In this document: positions 10,271 through 21,327 of the stretch, piece by piece
How positions within the stretch are numbered: position 1 is the stretch's first letter
How the letters are laid out: each line of letters opens with the position of its first letter
NCBI GenBank assembly: GCA_034770075.1
Contig: JAVJAP010000126.1
Span: 186,001-250,000 of the forward strand
Direction: 5' to 3'
DNA from: Aralia elata
Taxonomy: Eukaryota > Streptophyta > Magnoliopsida > Apiales > Araliaceae
Length of the DNA: 64,000 bases
The notes under the pieces: generated by a model
Database searches by the model: none
Seen by the model: the letters and a program-made list of their open reading frames with translations, nothing else
What the model was told of the DNA's origin: nothing
Position numbers and translations under genes: made by a program

Positions 10271-13200
10271 TTATACAGATTAGGCAAACAAGCGAATAAC
10301 TCGGCCACCGAAACTTCGAATCGAGTTCCATAAGTTATAACATGTTCACAATATCTAAAAGGTGTTTCGCCTATAGTTTCATATCATTTCGACGCCCGGG
10401 ACCAGTTTTGGTCTACTTTTCTTAAATTTTTCTAAATGCACTTTATACAAATTAGGCAAACGAGCGGATAACTCGGCCACCGGAACTCCGAATCGAGTCC
10501 CATAATTTGTAACATGTTTCGCCTGTGGTTTCGTATCTTTTCGACTCCCGGGGCCCGTTTTGGTCTACTTTTCCCAAATTCTTCTACGTGTTCTTTATAC
10601 AAATTAGAATCACAAGCGGATAACTCAGCCACCAGAACTCTGAATCGAGTCCCGTAAGTAATAATGTGTTCAAAATAGCTAAGTGGTACTCCGCCTGTGG
10701 TTCCGTGTCGTTTCGATAGCCGGAGCCCATTTTGGTCTACTTTTCTTAAATTTCTCATAGTATTCTTTATATAAGTCAGGCAAACGAGCTGATAACTCGG
10801 CTGAGGCAACTCCAAATCAAGTCCCGTAAGTTGTAACGTGTTCAAAATATCTAAGAGGTGCTTTACCTATGGTAACATGTTGTTTCGACACCCGAGGCCT
10901 GTTTTGGTCAACTTCTCCTAAATTTTTCTAACTGTTCTTTATACAAATTAGGGAAACAAGCGGATAACTCGGTCACCAGAACTTTGAATTGAGTCCCGTA
11001 AGTTATAACATGTTCAAAATATCTAAGAGGTCCTTCGCCTATGGTTTTGTATCGTTTTGATGCCCGGAGCTCATTTTGGTCTACTTTTCCTAATTTTTTC
11101 ATAGTATTGTTTATACAAGTTAGGCAAACGAAAAGGATAACTCAGCCACTGCAACTCTGAATCAAATCCCGTAAGTTATAATGTGTTCAAAATATCTAAG
11201 GGTTGCTTCGCCAATGGTTTCATGTCGTTTCGACACCCAGAGCCCGTTTTGGTCTACTTCTCCTACATTTTTCTAAGTGTTCTTTATACAAATTAGTCAA
11301 ACGAGCAGATAACTTGGCCACCGAAATGCCGAATCGAGTCCCATTAGTTGTAATTTTTTCAAAATATCTAACAGGTGCTTTGCCTGTGGTTTCAAATCAT
11401 TTCGATGCCTGGGTCCCGATTTGGTCTACTTTTCCTAAATTTTTCTAAGTGTTCTTTATACAAGTTAGGCAAACGAGCGGATAACACGGACACCAGAACT
11501 CTGAATTGAGTCCCATAAGTTATAATGTGTTCAAAATATTTAAGATGTGCAATGCCTGTAGTTTCATATCGTTTCGACGTCCGAGACCTGTTTTGGTCTA
11601 CTTTTCTTAAAATTTCTAAGTGTTCTTAATACAAATTATGCAAACGAGCGGATAACTTGGCCAGCGGAACTCATAATTGACTGTCATTAGTTGTAACGTG
11701 TTCAAAATATCTAAGAGGTGCTTCGCCTGTGCTTTCACATCGTTTCGACGCCCGGGGCCCGTTTTGGTCAAATTTTCCTAAATTTTTCTTAGTGTTCTTT
11801 ATACAGGTTAGACAAACAAGCGAATCACTTGGCCACCAACACTTCAAATCGAGTTCCATAAGTTATAACATGTTCAAAATATCTAAAAGGTTCTTCGCCT
11901 ATAGTTTCATATCATTTCGACGCCCGGGACCAGTTTTGGTCTACTTTTCTTAAATTTTTTTAAATGCACTTTATACAAATTAGGCAAACGAGCGGATAAC
12001 TCGGCCACTAGAACTGCGAATCGAGTTCCATAAGTTGTAACATGTTTCGCCTGTGGTTTCGTATCTTTTCGACTCCCGGGGCCCGTTTTGGTCTACTTTT
12101 CCCAAATTCTTCTACGTGTTCTTTATACAAATTAGATTCATAAGCGGATAACTCAACCACCAGAACTCTGAATTGAGTCCCGTAAGTAATAATGTGTTCA
12201 AAATAGCTAAGTGGTACTTCGCCTGTGGTTCCGCGTCGTTTCGACAACTGGAGCCCATTTTGGTCTACTTTTCTTAAATTTTTCATAGTATTCTTTATAT
12301 AAGTTAAGCCAACGAGCGGATAACTCGGCTGGGGAAACGCCGAATCAAGTCCCGTAAGTTGTAAGGTGTTCAAAATATCTAAGAGGTTCTTTACCTATGG
12401 TATCATGTCGTTTCCTCACCCGAGGCCCATTTTGGTCTACTTCTCCTAAAATTTTCTAACGGTTCTTTATACAAATTAGGCAAACAAGCGGATAACTCGG
12501 CCACCAGAACTCTGAATCGAGTCCCGTAAGTTATAACGTGTTCAAAATATCTAAGAGGTGCTTTGCCTATGGTTTCGTATTGTTTTGACGCCCGGAGCTC
12601 ATTTTGGTCTACTTTTCCTAAATTTTTCATAATATTCTTTATACATGTTAGGCAAACAAAAAGGATAACTCGGCCTCTGCAACTCTGAGTCAAATCCCGT
12701 AAGTTATAACGTATTCAAAATATATAAGGGTTGCTTCGCCAATGGTTTCATGTCGTTTCGACGCCCGGAGCCCGTTTTGGTCTACTTCTCATACATTTTT
12801 CTAAGTGTTCTTTATATAAATTAGTCAAACGAGCAGATAACTCGGCCACCAAAATGCCGAATCGAGTCCCATTAGTTCTAATTTGTTCAAATTATCTAAA
12901 AAGTGCTTCGCCTGTGGTTTCACATCATTTCGATGCCTAGGGCCCGATTTGGTCTACTTTTCCTAAATTTTTCTAAGTGTTCTTTATACAAGTTAGGCAA
13001 ACGAGCGGATAACTCGGACACCAGAACTCTGAATCGAGTCCCATAAGTTATAACGTGTTCAAAATATTTAAGATGTGCATCGCCTGTAGTTTCATATCGT
13101 TTCGACGTCCGAGACCTGTTTTGGTCTACTTTTCTTAAACTTTTCTAAGTGTTCTTAATACAAATTAGGCAAACGAGCGGATAACTTGGCCAGCGGAACA

Positions 13201-13460
13201 CAGAATCGAGTCCCATTAGTTGTAACGTGTTCAAAATATCTAAGAGGTTCTTCGCCTGTGCTTTCACATCATTTCGACGCCTGGGGCCCGTTTTGGTCAA
13301 ATTTTCCTAAATTTTTCTTAGTGTTCTATATACAGGTTACGCAAACAAGCGAATAACTCGGCCACCGGAACTTCAAATCGAGTTCCATAAATTATAACAT
13401 CTTCAAAATATCTAAATGGTTCTTCGCCTATAGTTTCATATCATTTTGACGCCCGGGACC
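10271..13460. repeat. higher-order repeat, 1528-bp period (nine monomers)
   Basis: Landmarks recur at exactly 1528 bp: 10271/11799 (TTATACAGAT versus TTATACAGGT), 10511/12039 (AACATGTTTC, a 20-bp-deleted monomer), 11131/12659 (AAAAGGATAA), and 11541/13069 (TAAGATGTGC). 1528 equals 9 x 172 minus 20, so the unit is a nonamer with one shortened monomer. Slightly more than two copies are present. Confidence 0.85.
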
Positions 13461-16400
13461 AGTTTTGGTCTAGTTTTCCTATATTTCTTTTAGTATTCCT
13501 TATAGAAGTTAGGCAAACAAGCGGATAACTCGGCCAACGCAACTCCGAATCGACTCCCATAAGCTGTAACGTGTTCAAAATATCCAAGAGGTACTTCACC
13601 GGTGGTTTCGTATAATTTTGACTCCCGGGGCCCGTTTTGGTGTACTTTTCCTAAATTTTTCTAAGTGTTCTTTATACAAATTAGAATAACAAGCGAATAA
13701 CTCGGCCACAAGAACTCTGAATCGAGTCCCGTAAGTAATAACGTGTTCAAAATATCTAAGAGGTGTTTCGCCTATGGTTTCGAGTCATTTCAACGCCCAG
13801 AGCCCATTTTGGTCTACTTTTCCTAAATTTCTCACAATATTCTTTATATAAGTTAGGCAAACGAGCGAATAACTCGGCCACCAGAACTCCAAATCGAGTC
13901 TCATATGTTGTAACGTATTCAAAATATTTAAAAGGTGTTTCGCCTATGGTTTCACATCGTTTCAACGCCCGTGGCCCATTTTGGTCTACCTCCCCTAAAT
14001 TTTTCTAAGTGTTCTTTATTATAATTAGGCAAACGAGCGAAAAACTCGGCCCCCAGAACTCCAAATCGAGTCCCATAAGTTGTAACGTGTTCAAAAAATC
14101 TAAGAGGTGCTTTACCTATAGTTTCTGTCGTTTCTAAGCCCGGGGCCCATTTTGGTCTTCTTTTCCTAAATTTTTCTAAATGTTCTTTACACAAATTAGG
14201 TAAACAAGCAGATAACTCTGCCACTAAAACTTTGAATCGAGTCCCGTAAGTTATAACGTGTTCAAAATATCTAAGAGATTCTAGGATTATAGTTTCGTGC
14301 CGTTTCGACGACCGGAGCTCATTTTTGTCTAATTTTCCAAAATTTTCCATAGTACTCTTTATACAAGTTACGCAAACGAGCAGATAACTCAGCCACCGCA
14401 ACTCTAAATCAAGTTCCGTAAGTTGTAATGTGTTCAAAATATCTAAGTGGTGCTTCGCCTATGGTTTCATATCGTTTCGACGCTGAGCGCCCGCTTTGGT
14501 CTACTTTTTCTAAATTTTTCTAAATGTTCTTCATACAAATTAGGCAAACAAGCAGATAACTCAGCCACCAGAACTTTGAATCGAGACTCGTAAGTTATAA
14601 TGTGTTCAAAATATCTAACAGGTACTTCGCCTATGGTTTCGCGTCGTTTTGACGCCCAGATCCCATTTTGGTTTATTTTTCCTAAATTTTTCATAGTATT
14701 CTTTATACAAATTAGGCAAACAAGCGGATAACTCGACCACTGCAACTCTGACTCAACTTCAAAATAACTAAGAGGTGCTTCGCCTATGGTTTTATGTCAT
14801 TTCGACACCCATGACCCATTTTTGTAAGTGTTTTGTATACAAATTAGGCAAATGAATGGATAACTCGGTCACCGAACTTCGAATCGAGTCCCATAAGTTA
14901 TAACATGTTAAAAATATCTGAGAGGTGATTCGCCTATAGTTTCATATCGTTTCGACGCTCAGGACCCGTTTTGGTCTAATTTTCTTAAAGTGTTCTAAGT
15001 GTTCTTTATACAAATTAGGTAAACGAGCGGATAACTCAGCCACCGGAACTCCGAATCAAGTCCCATAAGTTGTAACGTGTTTGAAATATCTAAGAGGTGT
15101 TTCACCTATGGTTTCGCATCGTTTCGACTCCCGGGCCTCGTTTTGGTCTACTTTTCCCAAATTTTTCTAAGTGTTCTTTGTACGAATTAGAATCACAAGA
15201 AGATAACTCGACCACCAGAACTCTGAATCGAGTCTCGTAAGTAATAACGTGTTTAAAATATCTAAGACGTGCTTCGCATGTGGTTTCATGTTGTTTCGAC
15301 GCCCGGACCCCATTTTGGTCTACACTTCCTAAATTTTTCGTAGTATTCTTTATACAAGCTAGGCAAACGAGCGGATAACTCAGTCACCGCAACTCCGAAT
15401 CAAGTCCCGTAAGTTATAACGTGATTAAAATATCTAAGGATTGCTTCGCTAATGGTTTCAAGTTGTTTCCATGCTCAGAGCCCGTTTTGGTCTACTTCTC
15501 CTAAATTTTTCTAAGTTTTCTTTATACAAATTAAACAAACGAGCAGATAACTTAGCCACCAGTACTCTGAATCGAGTCTCATTAGTTGTAACGTGTTCAA
15601 AATATCTAAGAGGTACTTTACCTAAGGTTTCACGTCGTTGTGACGCCCGGATGCCATTTTGGTTTACTTTTCCTAAATTTTTCATAGTATTCTTTATACA
15701 AATTATGCAAACAAGTGGATAACTCGGTCACCGCAACTCTGACTCAAGTCCTATAAATTGTAACTTGTTGAAAATATCTAAGAGGTGCTTCACCTATGGT
15801 TTCATGTCGTTTCTACGCCCGAGGCCTATTTTGGACGCTTCTCCTAAATTTTTCGAAGTGTTCTTTATACAAATTAGGCAAACAAACGGATAACTTGACC
15901 ATCGAAACTCCAAATCAAGTCCCATTAGTTGTAATGTGTTCAAAATATCTAAGAGGTGCTTCACCTGTGGTTTCACATCGTTTCGACGCCCGGGGCCCAT
16001 TTTGGTCAAATTTTCCTAAATTTTTCCAAGTGTTCTTTATACAGGTTAGGCAAATGAGCGAATAACTCGACCACCAGAACTTCGAATTGAGTTCCATAAG
16101 TTATAACATGTTCAAAATATCTAAGAGGTGCTTCGCCTATAGTTTCATATCATTTCGACGCCCGGGACCAGTTTTGGTCTACTTTTCTTAAATTTTTCTA
16201 AGTGCACTTCATACAAATTAGGCAAATGAGCGGATTACTCGACCACCGAAACTCCGAATCGAGTTCCATAAGTTATAACATGTTTCGCCTTTGGTTTCGC
16301 ATTTTTTCGACTCCCGGGGCCTGTTTTGTTCTATTTTCCCCAAATTCTTCTACGTGTTCTTTATACAAATTAGAATCACAAGTGGATAACTCGGCCACCA

Positions 16401-16756
16401 GAACTCTGAATCGAGTCCCATAAGTAATAATGTGTTCAAAATAGCAAAGAGGTACTTCGCCTGTGGTTCCGCGTCGTTTCGACAGCTAGAGCCCATTTTG
16501 GTCTACTTTTCTTAAATTTTTCATTGTATTCTTTATATAAGGTAGGCAAAAAAGCAGATAACTCGGTTGGGGCAACTCTGAATCAAGTCCCGAAAGTTGT
16601 AACGTGTTCAAAATATCTAAGAGGTCCTTCGCCTATGGTTTCGTATCGTTTCGATGCCCGGAGCCCATTTTGATCTACTTTTCCTAAATTTTTCATAGTA
16701 TTCTTTATACAAGTTAGGCAAACGAAAAGGATAACTTGGCCACTGCAACTCTGAAT

Positions 16757-16761
16757 CAAAT
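16757..16761. repeat. target-site duplication of element 2, left copy
   Basis: CAAAT, identical to 28512-28516 on the other side of the element. In the intact satellite (for example at 11163) the same bases occur in GAATCAAATCCCGTAAG, so removing the element and one copy restores a normal monomer. Confidence 0.93.
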
Positions 16762-17076
16762 TGTTGGGATATTTGTATGTATAACAAATAACACTCATAC
16801 ACGCAAGTGCACGCGATCCACAAGTAATATAAAGTAAGTAAAGTATCGATCCCACGAGGAATTGAATTGCATTTATGACTACAAACACCGATTTTGTAAT
16901 TAGTTATGTCTCTTTAAACAAGCGGTTTTAGTGATGAAATAGTCTAATAATTACTAATGAAACAATTAAAATAAATTTGGTTGTAGAAATACATATTTTA
17001 TGGGCTTGGGATTATAATTTCACTTAATGCAGATTTAGATTTCTATGCTTCCTATTGTTGCTAGTTGGTTACTATA

Positions 17077-17290
17077 GAATGTTGGTCGAAAACACGAAAG
17101 TAAAATATGGCCATCTCTCGATGCATCATACCCATATCACACTAAATCCACAATTGATAGAATGAATGTGAACACCCTAGATGACTAACGCACTATATTT
17201 CTATGTGAATTACAATCAAAAGGGTTTAAGAACAAGTTTCCCATTGGCCACATATGGTGCTTCGGTATATCTCTATCCTAAGCACGAAAC
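17077..17290 (-). other. conserved 214-bp LTR block, element 2 left copy
   Basis: Begins GAATGTTGGTCGAAAACACG and ends AGCACGAAAC. The same 214-bp block, without gaps, occurs at 27180-27393 and in both LTRs of element 3 (50186-50399, 54655-54868). I count about 16 differences between the two families over the block, while the flanking LTR sequence diverges strongly. It lies on the U5 side, so it would be in the RNA leader. Confidence 0.8.
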
Positions 17291-17991
17291 ATAATTTCAC
17301 GAGGAATGTAATAATTATGAACATATGCTAGCATAATGAGATCTTAATTTATACTTCCTTTCTCAATTCCATATAAATTATCACAGTAATTGGTGATCAA
17401 GCAATTAAACATGGAGTATAGATTATGCTAGACATTCATTTCACAACTAACTAGTAAAAATAAGGAAGCACTTCAATTCTTAGTTATGCAAAAGATCCAT
17501 TATAATCCCAAGAATTAAATTTAGTTCATAATAACAATACTAGAGTTCATCATGCACAATTGGTTCATCATCATAAATACAGAATAGGAGAATTAATCAA
17601 AAATAGAAAATATTCAAGCTCTCTGTTTCCGTTCTGCAACTTCTGGTGATTTTCCAAGTTGTGTAGATAGTTGATTCCTTGCTCCCAATCTCCAAGTTAG
17701 CATCCATATAGCTCCATTCTTCAATTCCCAAATGCCAAAAATGCTCAGCTGACTATTTCTAATTTTTGAAGCTAACATGCAGTAAACTACTCTATTTTTC
17801 GTGTAGGAGGAGGGCTACCAATTGAACTCCAAAATTGGCTAATAATGCATGCATGAATTGTCTTATTTTGACTTATTATGATTCCCACTACAAAAGTCCG
17901 AACCCACTGAATCCTCAAAATCAGGCACCACCCCATTATCTGATAATGCTGCTTCGCTGGATGGAACGTGCTGCATGGCTGGCTGGCGACA

Positions 17992-18074
17992 GGCACAGCT
18001 GCGTCGGGGGCAAGGAATGAGCAGGAGCGGCGCAGCTGCGCCGGTGCCCTTCGTAAAAGGGGCGCAGCTGCGCC
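17992..18074. repeat. GC palindrome cluster, element 2 left LTR
   Basis: One degenerate copy (GGCACAGCTGCGTC, 17992-18005) and two perfect copies of GGCGCAGCTGCGCC (18029-18042, 18061-18074), the last two spaced 32 bp. This is a contracted version of the five-copy cluster in the right LTR. Confidence 0.92.
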
Positions 18075-18344
18075 GGATGCCAGTTTGCTGCAGTGCTGCT
18101 ATTGGATAATTTCTCTTCTCTCACGTCCTGCACAATCAACAAACAATCAAATAGCACCCATCCACAAATGCACAACATCCCGAGCCAAATGTACCAAAAA
18201 CTATGCAAAAGCCGTATAATGAGAATAGTGAATCAAAAACCGAAAGGGAGGGAAAAATGCATGAAATTACACTAGATAGCTATTAGATGAGCAACAAATG
18301 GAACAAAATAGTATCCAATAAGTAGGTATGAAATCTACTTATCA

Positions 18345-18361
18345 AATACCCCCAAACTTAA
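18345..18361 (-). other. 3' polypurine tract of element 2
   Basis: On the minus strand, AAGTTTGGGGGTATT runs directly into the 3' LTR. This is the plus-strand primer position. Similar tracts recur inside the element at 18999-19012, 19471-19487 and 21124-21140. Confidence 0.8.
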
Positions 18362-19532
18362 ATTGTTGCTTGTCCTCAAGAAAATACAACGAAATGAATG
18401 CAAATATGAATGCAATGTAATGATATAAGAATGCACCATGACCCTCATCAATTAGCAAGCAATCCACAAGATTTGCCTCAGAATAATCCAGCGAAACATC
18501 AAAACTTGGTCCGTGTACCATGATAATCATGCAGCTCAAATTTTGTGGTGAATGATAAAGTGTGTGTGTGTGCAGTAATCATCAACTATAGTAATCCCAA
18601 TCGATTCTCATAATATGTTTCTTAGGGGAAATTTATATATTCGAACTACCATAAGACAATTGGGGTAAATATAGTTGAAGCCACACTATATCAAAACGTG
18701 GGGATGTACTTAGACGCTATACGGAACATGATGCTTGGTAGTGCAATGCCTAGTTCCATTAGGCTATTCAATGATACCAATGTAACGAGCTTTCGGCCAA
18801 CGACTCCCAAACCAATTGGTCTTAGGGCGCTAGGTGTAAAGACATCCCCTAGGGTGTACTTACTCGAATATCAAAGGCCACAAAACTAGGCTGACCACGC
18901 ATTTATTAATACTTTTCTTCTTTATTTTTATTATTATTTTTTTTAGTCAACGAATGCGTTTTACGCTCCATTTCGTTGCATAAATACTATACTAAGTACT
19001 CCCCCAAACTTGAACACGTGTGATTTCAACTAATACTACCCACAATTGCTACAATCATTAAAAACATAACCAATTCTCCCCAGAACTCAATTATGCGAAT
19101 CTTTGGGCTACTTAGTTGAAAAAAAACTACTAAGAACGTGCAAACCGATTTTATCATAGCAAACGCAAGACAAGAGTTGCAATGTATCATGGCATTCGAC
19201 TCGAAGTCTTAACAGTTAGCAAAAATCAAAAAGTTTTCATCATAGGCATGTGGGGATGCATACTAATCAATATAAGAGGATCGTGCAACTAAACTACATG
19301 ATGTGATATGATATGCATGAGAAATTCACCATTATTTTATTTATTTATTTATTTATTTTTATTTTATTTTTTGAAAATAAGGAAACAAATACCTAAAATA
19401 ACAATAAAGCAAATAAATAACAATAAAAACAGATAATTTAAAGCATCACAAAAATAACTAGGCAAGCCTAATACCCCCAAACTTAAAATATGCAATGTCC
19501 TCATTGGAGATAAAAGGGTAAAGAGTACTCCC
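18362..19532 (-). other. 3' non-coding region of element 2
   Basis: AT-rich sequence between the extra reading frame and the 3' LTR. No convincing gene. It holds a GCGTTTTACGC short inverted repeat (18954-18974) shared with element 3, two internal polypurine-tract-like motifs (18999-19012 and 19471-19487), a short TG run near 18560 and a TTTA microsatellite at 19333-19372. Confidence 0.7.
19333..19372. repeat. (TTTA)n low-complexity tract
   Basis: Imperfect TTTA repeats drifting into T/A-rich sequence, inside the 3' non-coding region of element 2. Confidence 0.85.
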
Positions 19533-20684
19533 CTAAGAAGCGTCCTCGGCGCCGCTAGGCGGCGTGTCGGGCGGAGGATAAGGGATGCAGGAGCCGAATG
19601 TGGGAAACTCGATGTGGACTCCCTGCTAACTGAACGCCTCCGAAAGTGCACCAACGAAGGAGACGCTATAATCCTTGAAGCTCGTGTGCAACGCGTCCAT
19701 GCGGCACTGCAGGCGGCGCATGTCACGCTCATGTCCACTGACGCCCCTCTGCTGCACTGGCGGGGCAGGCATGCCCTCCTCACAGGCCTCCTCCACCTCA
19801 TCGGCCACAATAAAACCCAACCCATTAGGCCGGGACTCTCCACCGCGCCAAACATTGTACTTTCGGATCGTGGCGCTATTGATGTCTCGCATAGGTAGCT
19901 GGAGAGCCTCCTCGCCCCATTCCACGTTTGCCGCTGAGCATAGGCGTGTGATGATCGAGGCGTGTGGAATGGCACCGGAAGTGACAGCCCGCATGAAACG
20001 AAGCATGGACTGGTTGATGATATAGCCCACGTCGATGCTCCCTCCACGCAGAATGCGGTGTAAGAGCACCGCGCAGTCCCGTGTCACGTCCTGATGATGG
20101 GTGGTCGGCAAGATACTCACGCAAATGAAGGCGTACCATGCCTTGGCAAATCTATTTAGCGCGATCTGAGGGAAGTGCACCTTCAAGGTGGTGCCTGGCT
20201 GAGTCTTCCACTGCGTGCCCGGTTGGCACATCTCATGTATCAAAGCATCAAGGTCGGTTTCGTAGCGCTCATATACCACCCAGTTGGTGTCCTCAGCAGT
20301 AGCAGATGGCAGGCAAAAAAGTTCATTGATTGCCTGCGCTGAGTAGGATACTTGCTTGCCCCACACGAAGGAAATCCCATTCTGTGTTTCCCGGGCGTTG
20401 GCATAGAACTCTCGAACAATGGCTATCGGGGCTGACTTCGGTGTCTCAATGAATAGCAACCAACCCAAACGCCGGATTTAGTCAAGAATACGCCCATCCT
20501 GTGCTTTGGGCTTCAAACCCCTCTCTGGTATGAAGGATTTGACGCTAAGCACCTCCCAGTAGTAATGCTGTGCAGAGAGATTGACAAATTTGGTGGCATC
20601 CAGAGTGTTGATGCCACCACCAGTAGATTCGGATCCGCTGCTGCTGGAAGAAGAAGGTTGGGGAGTGCGTGCACGCTTCGGCAT
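19533..20684 (-). pseudogene. additional reading frame of element 2, plant transposon-associated protein type
   Basis: The frame starts at ATG 20684 with a basic, Ser-rich N-terminus (PKRARTP, then a Ser run). It has an in-frame TAA at 20478-20480, continues (WLLFIETPKSAPIAIVREFY) to a TAG at 19626-19628, and goes on in the same frame with a Pro-rich tail (PTFGSCIPYPPPDTPPSG) to a final stop at 19533-19535. That is 384 codons including the two premature stops. The REFYANA segment followed by a 'V.W.GK.VSYSAQAINELFCLP' pattern resembles the 'putative plant transposon protein' domain found in ORFs of Athila-type elements; its function is unknown. It is not part of gag-pol, and it has its own upstream TATA box and palindrome cluster. 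The family call is recognition by eye. Confidence 0.7.
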
Positions 20685-20830
20685 GGTGGTAGGTGATTAG
20701 GGTTTGAAGGAAGAGTGTAGGTAGTTAGGGTTTTGAGAGAGTGGGTAGGGATGAGAGGAGAGGGTTTGTTTTGCTGCTAGAGAGTCAGTTAGGTTTAGGG
20801 TTGGATGATTGTGACTGATGGGGACTGACC

Positions 20831-20838
20831 TATTTATA
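20831..20838 (-). promoter_or_regulatory. internal TATA box before the extra reading frame
   Basis: The minus strand reads TATAAATAGG, a strong plant TATA box, 147 bp upstream of the ATG at 20684 and just downstream of six GC palindromes. This layout repeats the palindromes-then-TATA order of the element 3 LTR. It suggests a separate transcript for the extra frame. Confidence 0.65.
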
Positions 20839-20858
20839 AAAAAAAAAATTCCGCGATC

Positions 20859-21059
20859 GGCGCAGCTGCGCCGCAATTGTACTGGGAAGGGGGCGCAGCT
20901 GCGCTGAGCTTCAGGCTTGGCTCAGGCGGACATCGGCGCAGCTGCGCCGGAAATGAACTGATGGTGAGGCGCAGCTGCGCGGTTGTTCAGATGTTGCATG
21001 CAAGGGTGGCCCAGCGCAGCTGCGCAGGTGCAGCACTAAAGATGTGGCGTAGCTGCGCA
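20859..21059. repeat. internal GC palindrome cluster, six copies (element 2)
   Basis: GGCGCAGCTGCGCC or one- to three-base variants at 20859-20872 (perfect), 20892-20905, 20935-20948 (perfect), 20968-20981, 21013-21026 and 21046-21059. Spacers are 19-32 bp and unrelated to each other, so only the palindrome is conserved. The cluster lies between the end of pol and the internal TATA box. Confidence 0.92.
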
Positions 21060-21265
21060 GGAGCTCAGGATTCCTGAAAGATTTTCTTTCTCTGAACAAC
21101 GGCTAGTGTTTGCAATGGAATGATATACCCCCAAACTCAAAGTGTGATCAAGTCAAAAGGTTGAGGGCATGATTGGACACCTGAAATAAAAACAAACAAG
21201 CATGTTAAAATGAAATCACACAAACTAAATAAAAATCACACAATAATAGAAGTAATAAATGAAAT

Positions 21266-21283
21266 CTCGGGTTGCCTCCCGAG
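21266..21283. other. conserved hairpin downstream of pol (element 2)
   Basis: CTCGGG, loop TTGCCT, CCCGAG: a perfect 6-bp stem 45 bp after the pol stop. Element 3 has the matching structure at 53008-53025 with the same loop. One stem pair changed on both sides (C:G to T:A), which suggests selection on pairing. Confidence 0.7.
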
Positions 21284-21327
21284 GAGCGCTTTTGTTTTAA
21301 GTCGGTTAGCTCGACTATCATTGATGC

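Larger units (their letters stand above)
8801..16761. repeat. 172-bp satellite array, block A
   Basis: Head-to-tail monomers, all in one orientation. Counting from CAAAATATCT, successive starts fall at 8801, 8972, 9144, 9316, 9488, 9660 and 9832, giving a unit of 171-172 bp. Landmarks in each unit are CTAAGAGGTGCTTCGCCT, GTCGTTTCGACGCCCGG, TTTTGGTCTAC, TTAGGCAAACGAGCGG, ATAACTCGGCCACCG and GAATCGAGTCCCATAAG. Monomers differ from each other by roughly 10-20% by eye, with a few 20-22 bp deletions. Short open frames on both strands are by-products of the repeat. The left edge abuts an LTR end at 8800; the right edge is interrupted by element 2. No known family could be assigned. Confidence 0.95.
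16762..18344 (-). repeat. 3' LTR of element 2
   Basis: 1583 bp, from TGTTGGGATATT (16762) to CTACTTATCA (18344). It matches the right LTR (26865-28511) almost throughout. The whole 64-bp length difference is explained by two fewer 32-bp units in the GC palindrome cluster at 17992-18074. It also holds the 214-bp block 17077-17290 that is conserved with element 3. Confidence 0.93.

Noticed and set aside
19364..20047. 227-codon minus frame overlapping the extra ORF
   Set aside because: Shadow frame in GC-rich coding sequence. The overlapping frame has the domain-like composition and a consistent start; this one does not.
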